Shown here piece after piece: positions 9,787 to 21,090 of a stretch of 64,000 bases of DNA. How positions within the stretch are numbered: position 1 is the first letter of the stretch; each line of letters opens with the position of its first letter. The translations under genes were made by a program, and so were the position numbers. This stretch comes from Catonia carolina (Eukaryota; Arthropoda; Insecta; Hemiptera; Achilidae), in assembly GCA_035578175.1 (NCBI GenBank), contig JAQMRL010000008.1, positions 60,754,541 to 60,818,540 of the forward strand. The letters are read 5' to 3'. Below the pieces are notes generated by a model that was not told where the DNA came from, did not search any database, and saw only the letters and a list, made by a program, of their open reading frames with translations.

Positions 9787-10179
9787 AAACAAAATATCTC
9801 AAGAACGGAACATCGTACGAATATGAAAATTGAAACGTAAGTTAGATACTACTACCGGACCTCACAGGAACATTTTCATCAAAATCGGTCAACCGGAAGT
9901 AGTAGTTTTTCGTATCATTTTTCACTTTTTTGCGATTTTCTCAAAAGCGGCTCATATTTTTATTTTTTAATCGCCTCATTTACTACATTTTTTATGCTCT
10001 ACACTACAAGATAGGGTAGGTGCCATCTCTGCTGAAATACTTGGGGAAGCTTTTTTCACGCAAAAAAATTGTTTTTCTAAGATTGCGGCTTTAATATGCA
10101 TTTTAGCGCAACCTAAACAACAACAGAAATTGTAATAGACGTTTACTTCAAAAAAAGATATAAAGTATTGTCAGAGAAG

Positions 10180-11240
10180 ACCATAGAAACTATTTTAAAA
10201 TTTTACACAATAAACCGGTACATTAATTAATATAAAGATTAAAAATAACATTCCTTAACGCACTTCTGGTATTAACATCTAGAACATTAATTTTGTTTAC
10301 TTCACGTTGAAAAATACCAAGAAAGATATAAACTACATGATAGAACTAAACAAAGAGTCACGTTGATGATTAAAAATTCAGATTAAACTGTTCATAATAT
10401 TCCGATATTTTTCTACGCTTATATGAAGGTGTATCAGTCTAGATATTAACTTTTATGCCTGACAGAGAATACAAAAACTTCTTTGCACAATTAAATACGA
10501 TATTTGTAATCTGTGTGCTTTTCATTGACGTAGTTCTTGTGTCTGCATACTTAATACATTACCGTACAAATTACATTAATGACAATATACTGTAAACTAT
10601 ACGTTATTCCTGTAATTAATAATGTATCTAGCAAATCAATAATTATTTTTTATGTTCTAAACACTAGATTTGAAATTCATTTATCATGAACATAAAATAT
10701 TAAAAATGTTTATTTGTACACTTTTTTAATAACAACATAAGATAAACTACAGATATTATCTTAGATTTCACGTTGATCCATTTATTACTTCATATGACTA
10801 ATCTGTGAATGCAATGGTCAGTACATTTAAGGATCTATTCTTTGAGTCCCGATTTCAATTACCGGTTAAGTTCGATATTTTATCGTTATTAATTTTCATC
10901 TGACATCATCACCTATATGTTTTATATTTATGTTTAAAAAACAATTTTTCGTAAAATAAATTCTATTATTTTTTTAAACTGTAGTAAAAGCCCATTGTTG
11001 TTTGTTGTTAAAACGTTATTTCGTTGCTTTTTCTATTTGAGACAGAATTATACTTGATTATAGAAAAAAATTTGATAATTTTACCATTTTTTATAGGAAA
11101 AAGATAAATCCAATTTGATTCACAGGTTTTTATATTTCAGACGCATTACGATCTAATATCAGTAATAAGCTAAATTATAACAAAATAGATAGAAAATAAG
11201 CTCTACACAACAATTTCTTCAAAACTTGATATTGCAAGTT
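10180..11240. other. AT-rich, nothing recognised
   Basis: No motif, repeat partner or coding signal was seen on either strand. Confidence 0.5.
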
Positions 11241-11245
11241 ATTAG

Positions 11246-11555
11246 GCACAGGGTTGGTCTAGTGGTAAAGTCGTTGCCGCGAATCAGCAGTTAAATAGCT
11301 GATTTTCGGATACGAAGGTTCCGTGGTTCAAATGCTAGTAAAGGTAGTTACTTTTATACGGATTGAAATACTAGGCAATGGTTACCGGTGTTCTTTGATG
11401 GTTGGATCTTAATTAATCACACTCTCTCAGGGGTGGTCGGCCTGAGTTTGTACAAGACGACACCTTATTTACACGTCATACATATCATCCTCATCTCATT
11501 GGGTCATGGGACTGTTTATTGTTCTAAATGAACAGATTGCAACAAACACATATTA
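11246..11555 (+). repeat. tRNA-derived SINE, group D, full length
   Basis: Box A TGGTCTAGTGG lies at 11255-11265 and box B GGTTCAAATGC at 11325-11335, giving an internal pol III promoter. The body has GGTTACCGGTGTTCTTTGAT, CACTCTCTCAGGGGTGGTCG, ACACCTTATTTACACGTCAT and the end AATGAACAGATTGCAACA. It is the reference copy for group D in this window; partial copies lie at 1622, 22058, 44003, 44600 and 59393. Confidence 0.85.
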
Positions 11556-12162
11556 CTGCAAAAAATACTGCAAGATCTAAAGCAAAACTTTATCGCAACT
11601 AAAATAAATTTTACAAGGAGAAGTTGTTGAAGACTAAATTGTACCGGGTACGGTTTTTCTCAATATCTTTAATAACGTGCGAACGATGGAGTTTGGTTTA
11701 GATATGTCAACAGAAGAGAAGGAAGGCGTATGCCAAAGAAAACACGAGTGAAAACTATAAGATACAATCAATATAGCAAATGGGAAACTGAAGAGATGGG
11801 AAAACCAAGAGATTAAGTAAGTTAGAAACGTAAAGGTTTCTGAATACTAGAATAATCGAAAATAGAAACAGTGGGCGGAGAAACAGCGCCAGGGAAATGT
11901 AAATTCCCCTAATGTACACCTAAAATCTGTATATAAATGTGGAAGCTCTTTTTGATTACCTCATTACTAATTCTCTAATTTCCCAATTACCTAAAGACTT
12001 AAAATTCGGTACATCTATTCCTTGAAATTTAAAAAGGAAAAAATTAAAGCATTTTTATTTCGATCTCTTGAGTCAAAAGCGGTTACAACCCTAAAGCAAT
12101 GCATATTATTTGTATGCTTTCCCCATGCGGTATAGTTCCAAAAAATCGACATTTGTGTTGAG
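11556..12162. other. Unassigned
   Basis: The stretch 11640-11900 is somewhat richer in purines and could be an old LINE remnant, but I could not find a reading frame with recognisable motifs. Confidence 0.3.
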
Positions 12163-12176
12163 TAAACGATCCCTTA

Positions 12177-12854
12177 TATTCCAGACTCCAACAGGCTCCA
12201 ATATACCATTTACAAGTTGCGCAATATTAGCGCAGAGCTTGCCATGAGAATATCGGCGCAAAAATCAAAGATTATGGCATTCAGGGGAAGATGGCCGGTT
12301 CGCTCAAAAATTATACTTGGCACCCGAACTATAGAACAAGTTCGATATTTTAAATATTTAGGATGCAAGATTTCCTATGATAAAGATGATGACGTGAATG
12401 AAACACTGGCAAAATTCAGAGCTACGAGATGCGGTTCTATTCGCAGGACAATAGGAAAGAAAACAAGAAAGGAAACCCAAATAAAATTTTATACAGCAAT
12501 GGCTGTACCACTCATAACATATGGGAGTAAAATATGGGTGTCATTACAGAGGAATGAATCTCGTATCCAGGCTGCTGAAATTAGATTTTTACGGGGAGTC
12601 AAAAGTTGTACCCCGTTAGATAGCGTACGTAACGAAGCTATCCGCGCCGAGTTAAATATTCAGTCACTGTTGGAAACGTTAAGAATATGGTAAGAGAAAC
12701 TGGTCCAACCATTTACTTCGTATGCCAGCTCACAGACTTACTCTGCGAGCATGGAAATATAAACCTAGAGGGAAGCGAGGCTTGAGAAGGCCTAAGAAGA
12801 GATGGATGCCGGAGCAGGCGATTGAGCTTAATCCTTGACAGATGATGATGATAA
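12177..12854 (+). mobile_element. 5'-truncated LINE with GAT tail and target duplication
   Basis: The insertion is bounded by TAAACGATCCCTTA (12163-12176) and TAAACGATCCTTA (12855-12867), a target-site duplication differing by one base. It ends in a GATGATGATGATAAT tail straight after the ORF stop, the hallmark of target-primed reverse transcription. The 5' end is cut inside the reverse-transcriptase coding region. Confidence 0.85.
12187..12838 (+). pseudogene. LINE reverse transcriptase C-terminal region
   Basis: The main frame is open to 12693. It covers the thumb and post-palm region of a non-LTR reverse transcriptase: KSKIMAFRG, then VRYFKYLGCKISYD, then TQIKFYTAMAVPLITYGSKI, then ESRIQAAEIRFLRGVKS. 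A one-base frameshift after LLETLRIW moves the rest into another frame. That frame reads LLRMPAHRLTLRAWKYKPRG and ends RPKKRWMPEQAIELNP at the stop codon 12836-12838. The catalytic palm and the endonuclease domain are absent, so the copy is inactive. The segment ending in -NP and stop recurs in other LINE fragments here. I do not assign a clade. Confidence 0.8.
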
Positions 12855-12869
12855 TAAACGATCCTTAAG

Positions 12870-13538
12870 AGAAACAAAATATCCGAATTTTGATCACTTG
12901 ATGCTAATATGTAGAAAAGGAGTAAGTATCTAAATATTATTTTTGTACCTTCCCAAAGAGCTGCAATTCTTACAATCAGATACAGTATTCTTAATGTGAT
13001 AACAATAAATACCAAAATGTGGAAGGAAATGGGGAAAAGCATTAAAAATGTATTTACTCAACCTTCTGAGGCTAGCAAAGGCGTATTGACTAGTAAATAA
13101 TACGTTAAACTACATTTTTAAAGGTTTGTCGCGTATAAATATTAGGCACTAATTAAGTTTGCAATATTTCTGGCGATAATAACGTTCGGGTACTTTAGTT
13201 TCCAAAACATAAACGAATCCGAGACCTTTGGCATAGCAAATGAATATGTTAGCTACTGATATTAAGCCACCAAACCTATGATGATATTAAACTCGTAAGT
13301 ATTAAAATGTCAATATAAATCATCTCTGATAAGATATGACATTGGATTTACCTGCGTATAAATCCTACGATTCAATACAAAAGATTAAAATACTCACAAA
13401 TTTTTATGTAAAATTCCTCTAAACATCGGGATTTCTATAAATATTTTTATATTGATATTTACAGGCGATGGTTGTATCCCAATAATTTGTAGGTAAACCT
13501 AAAATGTATAAAAAAATTACAGAACATTTTACTCAATA
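12870..13538. other. AT-rich, nothing recognised
   Basis: No gene or repeat was recognised; the open frame at 12713-13042 on the minus strand is largely antisense to LINE sequence. Confidence 0.5.
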
Positions 13539-13540
13539 TA

Positions 13541-14303
13541 CAGGATGATTCTAAACTATGGTAAATAATTTTGTACGTGACAGTAGAGCTAAAAATAATA
13601 AAAAATGTTTGTATAAACATAAATGTCTGCAAACACTTCATTAGCGAGCACACAGCAAGCGAAAAATTTCGCGCCGATTTCAGTTACCCCGGTGAAGTAC
13701 AGTGATACTGAAAATTACCTAAAAAATCGAATAAAACCAGCCTGGAAACTGTAAATAATAAAACTTTTCATACAAAAATATTGTTTTTTTTTAAGATGTT
13801 ATTCGTTCCCTTCTCATAAAACGGCAAAGTATTTTTGTGTAGTGTATTACATGAGTCCATTTTATTTACATTTAGTTTATATTGTTTACATAATTGCTTT
13901 CAGAATTAAATTCTCTACAATTTTCATTGGGAAAAATAATTTGTTTATTGGTCATTTAAGAAGTTATTGGGCATCAGACGTAGAAGACTGTTTCTCTAGT
14001 GTATGATTTTTTTTGCATATTTCATCTTTTTTCTCAAAAACTGCTTACACTACAGTTTCCAGACTGTTTTTTTTAGGTGAGTTTCCATATAAATCCACCA
14101 TATTCGTCGCCCCCAAAAAATTCAGTACACTGTATATCACCAGGGAAACAAATCGGGGCGAAATTTTTCGCCTGCCGTAACTCGCTAATGAAGCGTTTGC
14201 TGACAAATTTTTATAATTTTTTTTCTTATTTTTAACAATCATCAAAATATGTTAGCTCTACAATCATGTACAAAATTATTTTACCATAATTTAGAATCAC
14301 CTG
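13541..14303. mobile_element. 763-bp MITE with very long terminal inverted repeats
   Basis: The left end is CAGGATGATTCTAAACTATG and the right end is the reverse complement of CAGGTGATTCTAAATTATGG. TA dinucleotides flank both ends (13539-13540 and 14304-14305), fitting a TA target. The arms pair over about 170-220 bases, including ATTTTGTAC, CTTCATTAGCGAG, GAAAAATTTCGC and TGGAAACTGTA on both sides. The 64- and 66-codon frames within the arms (13459-13653, 14045-14245) are by-products of the repeat. There is no transposase, so it would depend on a Tc1/mariner-like helper; that is inferred from the TA target and the end sequence. Confidence 0.8.
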
Positions 14304-14309
14304 TATATA

Positions 14310-15425
14310 TAAATGTTTTTTAGTGATAAATCTTTGTTAAACCTTAAAAAATTATCCGAAAGAACTTCTGTTTTTATTAAGATATCAGATAGTTTTTTAT
14401 TTAAAAAAATAAGTTATTTAATTAAATTCTGAATTTTTTGTGATTTAAAAATGTCATAATCAATAAGAAATCTTAAAACAGATCAGACTTCCTTGCATTT
14501 AAATGTTATTTTATATAACTTCATTAAACAGCATTACATTTTCTTAAAATATAACGAATGTGCAAAAACATTCATCCGTGACTACTCAACAAATAAAATA
14601 AATAATTTAAAATTTATTTAATATAATGTGTTTTTAAGTACCTCAATAAATTTAATTATAATTTATGACAAATAATATTAGTAATTTTATTTATTCCAAC
14701 TTCATATTAATCATTAATATACATTATTGTTTATTTTTCTTTTGTCTATTAATTTCATAGTCTTGGTATTTATATTTGATATTTCTTAAGATGTCATAAA
14801 CCTTCATTTAAAAGTCATAAACAAATAATAAAAAATACAAACAACCTTTTTATTTTAGGTTAAATTAATTGAGTAAATGACCTGATTAGATCCGGGTTTA
14901 AGCTCTAATTATTCCCAAGATTCTTTAACAAAAGTAATATAAAGATAACCTACTTGGAATACAAAATATTTTATGAACTTTCCAAAGTTGTCAAATAGTG
15001 TCCCAAGTGGAGAAATATAGGATACCGTTGGGGATGAGTTTATTCGTGAATTTTATGATATTGAGACTAGATTCCTAATAAACTAGTGGTTTCAAGAGAA
15101 AAGTAATCATTTGGGAGGTTGTTATTTAATATTTAATTTGGTGTTTATTTTTATTTATTTTATGGAAAACCGCAAACTCTCTCATGTATTTTGTACCAAT
15201 AATAATACGAAATAAATTTTTTTCTTTTTTTCGTTTTATGGAACATGTTATTAGGACTCGTGGCACAGTCCTGTAACTCAATTACAAGAAGGCCCATAAA
15301 CTTTATTGTAGTACAGAAAATCTAATTGTTTAAATTGATTTAGGGCAAATTACGTTCTCCCTTAAATTTCACTAGGATGAAAGACCTCGGTTAGAATCTA
15401 CAATAAATAACTATTAAATCTGTTA
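14310..15425. other. AT-rich, nothing recognised
   Basis: Very AT-rich with no motif found. Bases 15250-15410 faintly recall a decayed tRNA-like SINE head, too weak to call. Confidence 0.45.
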
Positions 15426-15499
15426 TTATAGGATGAAAAAGCGTTACAAATTCTTTCTCTGAAAGGAAACAAACTGTGAAGAAAGATGAATTTATTTGC

Positions 15500-15990
15500 T
15501 TACCTGGAATATGTAAGGTCTCTTATGTGAAATCAAAAGATGCAGAAAGTAAACTGGAAACGTTTCAAAACGCATAAATGCACTCTAAGGAAAAACTAGT
15601 CAGTAAAAGAACGGAAGGAGACCTGTTCAAAGTTTTATCACACCATGGTTCAGCCAGCCTTAAAACCCTTATGGTTCAGAGTGTTGGGTCTTGACTTCTA
15701 AGCAGGTTTCAAGAATAAATATTGCTGAGATGAGATTTTTAAGACATTTAACAGAGTATCATCTGTTGATCCATAAAAGAAATTAAAATATTAGGCTCGC
15801 ACTAAATTTGCTCGTGTGATATGTATCATTCAGAGATAGATACATGTAAGAATCATATAGTTGTTTTTTTACGGATCCCAGACGACCAAACATTCAAAAC
15901 AGTGTTCACTTACAATTGCCAATTGGACAACTAGGTATTGGATGACTTCGAAAGAGACTAGTATCCAATTCTTTTTAGAAACGGCAGATC
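15500..15990 (+). pseudogene. Decayed LINE reverse transcriptase C-terminus
   Basis: Short segments in shifting frames match the conserved C-terminal order of the other LINE fragments: FYHTMVQPALKPYGSECWVL, then SRINIAEMRFLRHLTEYHL, then RIPDDQTFKTVFTYNCQLDN. Several frameshifts and stops separate them. Divergence is much greater than in the 12.2-kb copy, so this is an old insertion. The edges are not defined. Confidence 0.55.
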
Positions 15991-15999
15991 ACTCAGTTA

Positions 16000-16230
16000 T
16001 ACCCTAAAAAACTAGAGACTGCAGATGAAGGCGGAGCATAGTGGCCTAGATCACAGCACAGAGCCAATTGACTTTCGTTAATCGTATCCTGCGTTGTCAC
16101 GTTGTGGTCCCGCTGTGGATGACAACCTAACAAAAAGTCAGCTGGAGTCCGGTGGAACAAAGTGTAACTTAGCGAAGGGGCAACCTCACACCCGATCTTG
16201 GCTGTTCGTTGGCGTATAGAAGTTGGAACA
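16000..16230. other. GC-richer stretch, unidentified
   Basis: Bases such as GTTGTCACGTTGTGGTCCCG and GGCAACCTCACACCCGATCT stand out from the AT-rich surroundings. I found no open frame longer than background, no tRNA fold and no second copy in the window. Confidence 0.3.
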
Positions 16231-17290
16231 TGCCAGAAGACCCAAGTCGTATCGTTTATTTTTAGGATATATATTGGCTTATTTGAAGAAAGGTAAACTC
16301 CTTAGTCATTAACGATAATAATAAGTAATAGAATAATAAAAAAAGTTTTTAACGCATTACCGTTTATAGACCCTACTCGGAATAGAACCAAGGTACTTTA
16401 ACTTTATAGTTTAGTACACCAATAGCACTTTATGTTGGTGGCAATCAAGAAACTTGTCGACGATGACAGTGAAATTTAAAAAAAAGATATTTATTGCTTT
16501 ACCAAAATATATTCACTCAAAAATAGCTTCTTGGTTCATAAAAAAATATTAATTAAAAACTTTATAAAATGAATAAACTCAATTTAAATTCGTAATTATC
16601 GTACTCTATAGCATAAATTATAATAACAAAGAAATTCTCGAAGGAAAATAACTTGAACATACAATAATCAGGTGACCGAACAGATCTAAACAATATCATA
16701 AACTTGACAATGGGTATTGTCAAATTATTCTTATTCAATGAACTTTAAATTTAATTTCTTCATTAGAAAGTTCAGAAATGGTTCATTAACACTACAGTAT
16801 TACAAAAAGCTATAATCTGTATAATATCCAGTACTTTAGCGAATAAATAAAATAGTACAAAACTTTCACTATTCAAATAAACAAAATATAATAAAGCATT
16901 TTTATAATTAATTATAATATAGTTCAATTCTAATATCTCCATAGTTCTAATTCATGAAGAATGACATTTTTAAATTACTTATTAAAAATCATTTACGCAC
17001 ACGTTCTTTATCTACTTCTTAATTTATTTTAATATTTCATAGATTTTTTTATTGAGCGGAAAAAATTATACAACAATAATACTAAAAGTTCTATTTGTCA
17101 ACCAATGAGAATAAATAATAAGTAGGCCTACGCTTTTCCATAGATTCACAATAATTATAATTGGTTGAACACTTGATGTATGGATGGATTACTTTACAAC
17201 CACGCCTACATCGATCAGTCTATCAAAATGATTTCATTCAAATCTTGAATTTCCAGGCATCTTTTGGTTTTATAGAACCAAACCCTACCT
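16231..17290. other. AT-rich, nothing recognised
   Basis: No gene was found. The last ~100 bases probably include the 3' untranslated tail of the minus-strand LINE that ends at 17292. Confidence 0.45.
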
Positions 17291-17291
17291 T

Positions 17292-17640
17292 TCAAGGATT
17301 AGGCATCTCTGCCTGTTCCAAACCTCTGAAATCTGCCCATCTCTTTATCGGGCGTCCTCGTTCTCTCCTGCCCTACGGCTTACAGCCCAGTGCCTGCTTT
17401 GGTATCCTATCCTCGCTCATTCTGTTCACATGCACTAACCATTGAATTCTGTTCTGAGATACCTTGTCGTTTATAGAGAAGATGATGAGTTCTTTCCTTA
17501 TCTCAGTATTCCTATAAGGATCTTCTATACTACACCCATACGTATGTCGAAGAAATTTCATTTCAGATGCTTGCAATCTACTTTTGGTATCTACTAATTT
17601 TACTACTTGCAATCTACTAATTTTTGGTTTTATATCCGAT
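17292..17640 (-). pseudogene. LINE reverse transcriptase C-terminus, one stop codon
   Basis: The minus-strand frame reads SRLQASEMKFLRHTYGCS, then IRKELIIFSINDKVSQNRIQ, then HVNRMSEDRIPKQALGCKP. A stop follows and the same frame continues with GQERGRP-like sequence to KRWADFRGLEQAEMPNP and a stop at 17294-17292. It is a second copy of the LINE at 43395-43846 in the opposite orientation. The fragment lacks the catalytic palm domain. The single nonsense codon with the frame otherwise kept suggests modest age. Confidence 0.75.
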
Positions 17641-17654
17641 TGGTATTTAATGGT

Positions 17655-17755
17655 GATAGATGAAAATTAGTGGTGAACCTGAGACCTGACTGAGATTCGA
17701 ACCCAGGACCGCTGTTGACGACTGTTGTGCTTACATCAACCCGTTGTCCTAAATT
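17655..17755 (-). repeat. tRNA-like SINE head, decayed
   Basis: On the plus strand GAGATTCGAACCCAGGACCG is an inverted B box, and ...CATCAACCCGTTGTCCTA is the inverted box A region. No body matching group C or D is visible beyond it. Confidence 0.5.
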
Positions 17756-17759
17756 TAAA

Positions 17760-19030
17760 TTTCTTTAAAAAGATTGTTTGTATATTATTTATTTTATGAA
17801 AAACATATTTCCTTGTATTTTAGTTATATTTAAACAATTAAAATCTAAAACGTTTAAAGATTTCTGTTAAACTTTTGTTATTTTAGATAAAATCATTCTT
17901 TTACGAGAAAGTTTACAACACCTTCTTTCCAAGAAAATCCGTGCGTAGGCTATATATTTTAGATCTAATTGTGAATTAGAAACTATATATAAAAATTCTT
18001 TACGTATCACATTTCTAAATACAAAGTATATAATAGGCAATTAAATATTTTTATTGTCTTGTGGTTTTTCCGAGCCTAAGAGTGTTGTCTTACTTTATGA
18101 AAATACAAAAACTATAAAATTACTCGAATGAATATTCAATAAAAGTTGTTCTATTAAAATCAGGAACTTGTTTTCAAACCGGTATTTGACTCATAATTAT
18201 TTGACAAATTAATTAAAATTTCCATCAAATAAAAAACCTATTTTTACAATAGGTAATTTACAGATTTCACAAAAAATTATTACACAAGACACTATCACTT
18301 ATAAAACATAAATTAAGATATTTAAATACTTTTTACGTAAAATTTCAGTAAGAAAAATGATTCATACAAATTCAAAAACAAAAGTACTAATCATTACAAA
18401 ATTAAACGTTTTACAATGAAACAATGCTTGAATAACACCAACATTATTAGATTAATAAAAAGAGAACCTACGCAATATGGCACATACAGTCAATTACGCA
18501 AATATTGTGTAAGGTTCTAGGCATAAAACCGATTTATTTTATACTATAATAAATGAAAAACAAAATGAAAGTAGATAGTAACACACGTTACAGACAATTC
18601 AAATTTTGAATATTTTATTCAATCATTATAAACTAAATAAAAAATATTCAGTCTCTCCTCAATGAGTAATTATTTAACTGATATAATTGAAGACCTTAGC
18701 GGATGAAGGTGTTATGTTACAAAATTATAATTTTGAGAAAAATGCGATCAAAAATCTGGCTCTCAATTTTTTGTTAGTTTATCAACAAATGGATTGCTTT
18801 TGTTTTTGTACTTACTTATTGTCCCTTCACGAAAAATGATATATGAATTTATTGTTTTTAGCTTTATTTATTTGTATTTACAACTGTGCGGTTTTGCACA
18901 AACAGCAAATATCCTCATAATATACAATTTTAAAAATGACGTTACACGTTAAAGGAGGACACCACAATAGTAAGTTTAATTATTTTTTTAATGTGTTTAT
19001 TAAGCGTAATTAGTTTTGAACTGTATTGAA
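17760..19030. other. AT-rich, nothing recognised
   Basis: No coding signature or repeat partner was seen. Confidence 0.5.
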
Positions 19031-19035
19031 TTCAA

Positions 19036-19640
19036 TTAACCAAAGTCTCTGCTCCACCACCTGCTAAGCCGACGATAAGGATTGCCTGGTAAATGTGGAA
19101 AACTTAGTTCACGAATCAATGGGTTGGAGTTCTTAAATAATTTTAATTTAAAGCGTTAATACATTTCGTGTATGGCGTCATCAATAAATGGGATTTTTAG
19201 GTCTGAGTGAAGTGTGTGATATGACACTAAAAATAGAGAGTTAACAAGCGTACGAAGCAATTTTGACTGAAACCGTTGAAGTTTAGCTACGACTGATGGT
19301 TTTGATGAACCATAGATTTGACAACGGTACATCCACATTGGCTTAAGTAAAGTTTTATATAACAGCAATTTTAGAGGAATTGGCAATTTTGATCGATGAG
19401 ATAGAAGGCTATTTTCGCCTACCATCTAATGCTTTACGTTTAATGCTTACATGTTCATTACATGTAAGCCATCTGTCTATATGTAGACCGAGATACCGAA
19501 TTTTGTCGGCTTGAGGTAAAGGAGAGTCATACAAGAAAACTCTCGGACAGGTCTGCCGTCTCAAGGTAAACATAACGTGTTTTGTTTTGTCCGAATTAAT
19601 TAATATACCATATAAATTTAAAACTAAGTCAGATTTTGCT
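19036..19640 (-). pseudogene. Jockey-like LINE reverse transcriptase C-terminus
   Basis: On the minus strand one frame reads KTKHVMFTLRRQTCPRVFL and then KIRYLGLHIDRWLTCNEHV. After a frameshift near 19425 it continues LKLLLYKTLLKPMWMYRCQI and LQRFQSKLLRTLVNSLFLVS. An in-frame stop follows HEMY, and then LPGNPYRRLSRWWSRDFG ends at the stop 19038-19036. The order is that of Jockey-type ORF2 proteins, as in the better-preserved copy at 60189. It has one frameshift and one nonsense codon, no palm domain and no clear poly(A). Confidence 0.75.
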
Positions 19641-19970
19641 TTTCAGCATTATGAGAGTTTTTTTATAACTTTCTTCTGCAATAACTCATTTATACATAAA
19701 AATTATTTTTTTCTTTGAGAATGGATCATCAGTAGGCTATTTCAATAATACAATATCTTTGTACTGCGTATTTGAATTTTTCACTCACCACATTTGAAAA
19801 ATACGTAGGACTGAGAAATATCATCACACTTACCTGAAAGAAAACAAAAAAAAATTAATAAAGGTTAACTAAAGATGACATAAAATATACAAATACACAA
19901 GAAAATATTTTTACATTTAATTTACCATTGAACCACGGAATAAATGCAGTGATTTGAGCTATACTATGAC
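19641..19970. other. AT-rich, nothing recognised
   Basis: No feature supported. Confidence 0.45.
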
Positions 19971-20327
19971 TGATTTTGGACTTCCGGTTTAGGGGCACGT
20001 CCGGTCGAAACCGAACTTCAAATGCAATGGTTTCTATATGTTTGTAGTCTTTAAAGCACATGAATGCGATTGCTACCTCGCGATTTCAGTAGCGCGTGAG
20101 CGAGTACACAGAATTGGACGTGAGGCGTACCCATTCAAACGCGTGATTTGGCCTCCCGCGCGATCTGTCGCGCGACTACCGCGCGCTTTCAAGTACATTG
20201 TTGTAAATTGCTTTGTACATCTGATCGTGCGTTTTGAAACTAGTAGTTGTTCTATCGTTTACATTTCTATTGCGTTATTTCGTTATTGCAAATATAATCA
20301 TGAAACAAGTGCTGTACGAAATACAAA

Positions 20328-20595
20328 ATGGACACCGAACGATTTGATACAGAACATTTCATGGACAAAATAGCGAGAAGGCCAGTTCTCGGTAATGTAC
20401 AAAGTTCAGATTATAAAAACAGAGAGAAAAAATAAAATTTTGGGAACAAGTGGTGGAACTGTTCAGTGAAGATGGCGTTCAATGGAAAAAAAGAAAATTC
20501 TAAGTAGTGAATATTTTTCACTGTTCATACTGGGCGAAATATCGTCTTCTATCAACTGTAATAAAGCATCAAAAGTTTGTGTGGACATTCGGAAG
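20328..20595 (+). pseudogene. MADF (Myb/SANT-like) domain gene, truncated and frameshifted
   Basis: Starting at ATG 20328, the frame reads MDTERFDTEHFMDKIARRP and then SSDYKNREKK before a stop. One frame over, it continues KFWEQVVELFSEDGVQWKKK and EYFSLFILGEI. This is the N-terminal half of a MADF domain: an acidic start, RP followed by the D/NxxSxDYKNR block, then the W of the second helix. MADF/Myb-like proteins are the DNA-binding partners encoded by PIF/Harbinger transposons, and host transcription factors have them too. The GC-rich setting and the candidate Harbinger end favour a transposon origin. A frameshift in an A-run and loss of the second half make it a pseudogene, unless it is an exon of a host gene with a sequencing error. 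Confidence 0.55.
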
Positions 20596-20885
20596 TTATC
20601 GAAGAATTTTGGTTCGTATTCCCGTAATTTTAGATACAGTGTTACAAATAAATATGCGTTAGTTTATCTCGTAAAACTGGATGTACCCAAAATTGCCTCT
20701 GTCTTTGCCTGCGACGTCGATTTCTATTGTAACAGAGCCAAAAACACGCTACCTCTTCAAGTTCCATATTTGTAATGACACGGACTTCCCAGCAATGAAC
20801 AGCTGCGCTGTATATCGTTTTCTTTTGCAATCGCGCGTTTTACGCTTGAATGTGTATGCACGTCTGTTTTTGCAATCGCGCGATT

Positions 20886-21021
20886 AACACGGTGTTAGAA
20901 GTCTCATGTGTACGAACCCTAAGATAAATCGAATGTCACTTCCAAATTCCGACAACGCGGTGTTAGACGTCTCATGTGTACGAACCCTAAGAGAAATCGA
21001 ATGTCACTTCCAAATTCCGAC
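20886..21021. repeat. 68-bp tandem duplication of a transposon end
   Basis: Two head-to-tail units (20886-20953 and 20954-21021) run from CGGTGTTAGA through CTCATGTGTACGAACCC to CACTTCCAAATTCCGAC. They differ at only a few bases. The unit contains both the presumed terminus and flanking DNA. Confidence 0.85.
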
Positions 21022-21090
21022 TTTTGTTTCTTGACTTTTTTGTTTCTTTTTGGGCCACTTCCGGTCAAAACCGGAACTTCAAACCTAATC

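Larger units (their letters stand above)
9493..10170 (+). mobile_element. Family B element, 3'-truncated
   Basis: It starts TTTTTACTTTCCTTTGCCTA and continues with family B landmarks: ACATGTTTTTAGCGATTGGT, ATATCTCAAGAACGGAACAT, AAAATCGGTCAACCGGAAGT, GCGATTTTCTCAAAA and ATAGGGTAGGTGCCAT. Similarity fades after about 10110. Relative to the other copies it has a 47-base palindrome near its start and a greatly expanded GT/GA microsatellite. No protein is encoded. Confidence 0.75.
19975..21090 (+). mobile_element. Probable PIF/Harbinger remnant
   Basis: This GC- and CpG-rich island holds a MADF-type gene start (20328) and ends on the right with ACATGAGAC-type termini. The sequence CTCATGTGTACGAACCC followed by TAA, at about 20900 and again at about 20968, looks like an inverted Harbinger end next to its TAA target. 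The left terminus is not found. Both flanks carry related TCCGGTC.AAACCG.AACTTCAAA segments (about 19998-20022 and 21058-21087), so the element may have landed in another repeat. The 111- and 97-codon frames here are not intact genes. Confidence 0.45.

Noticed and set aside
9610..9840. Cys/Val-rich and His/Thr-rich frames on opposite strands.
   Set aside because: They are products of the GT/GA microsatellite.
20038..20373. 111-codon plus-strand frame in the GC-rich island.
   Set aside because: The recognisable MADF start at 20328 is in a different frame, and the 111-codon frame shows no motif.
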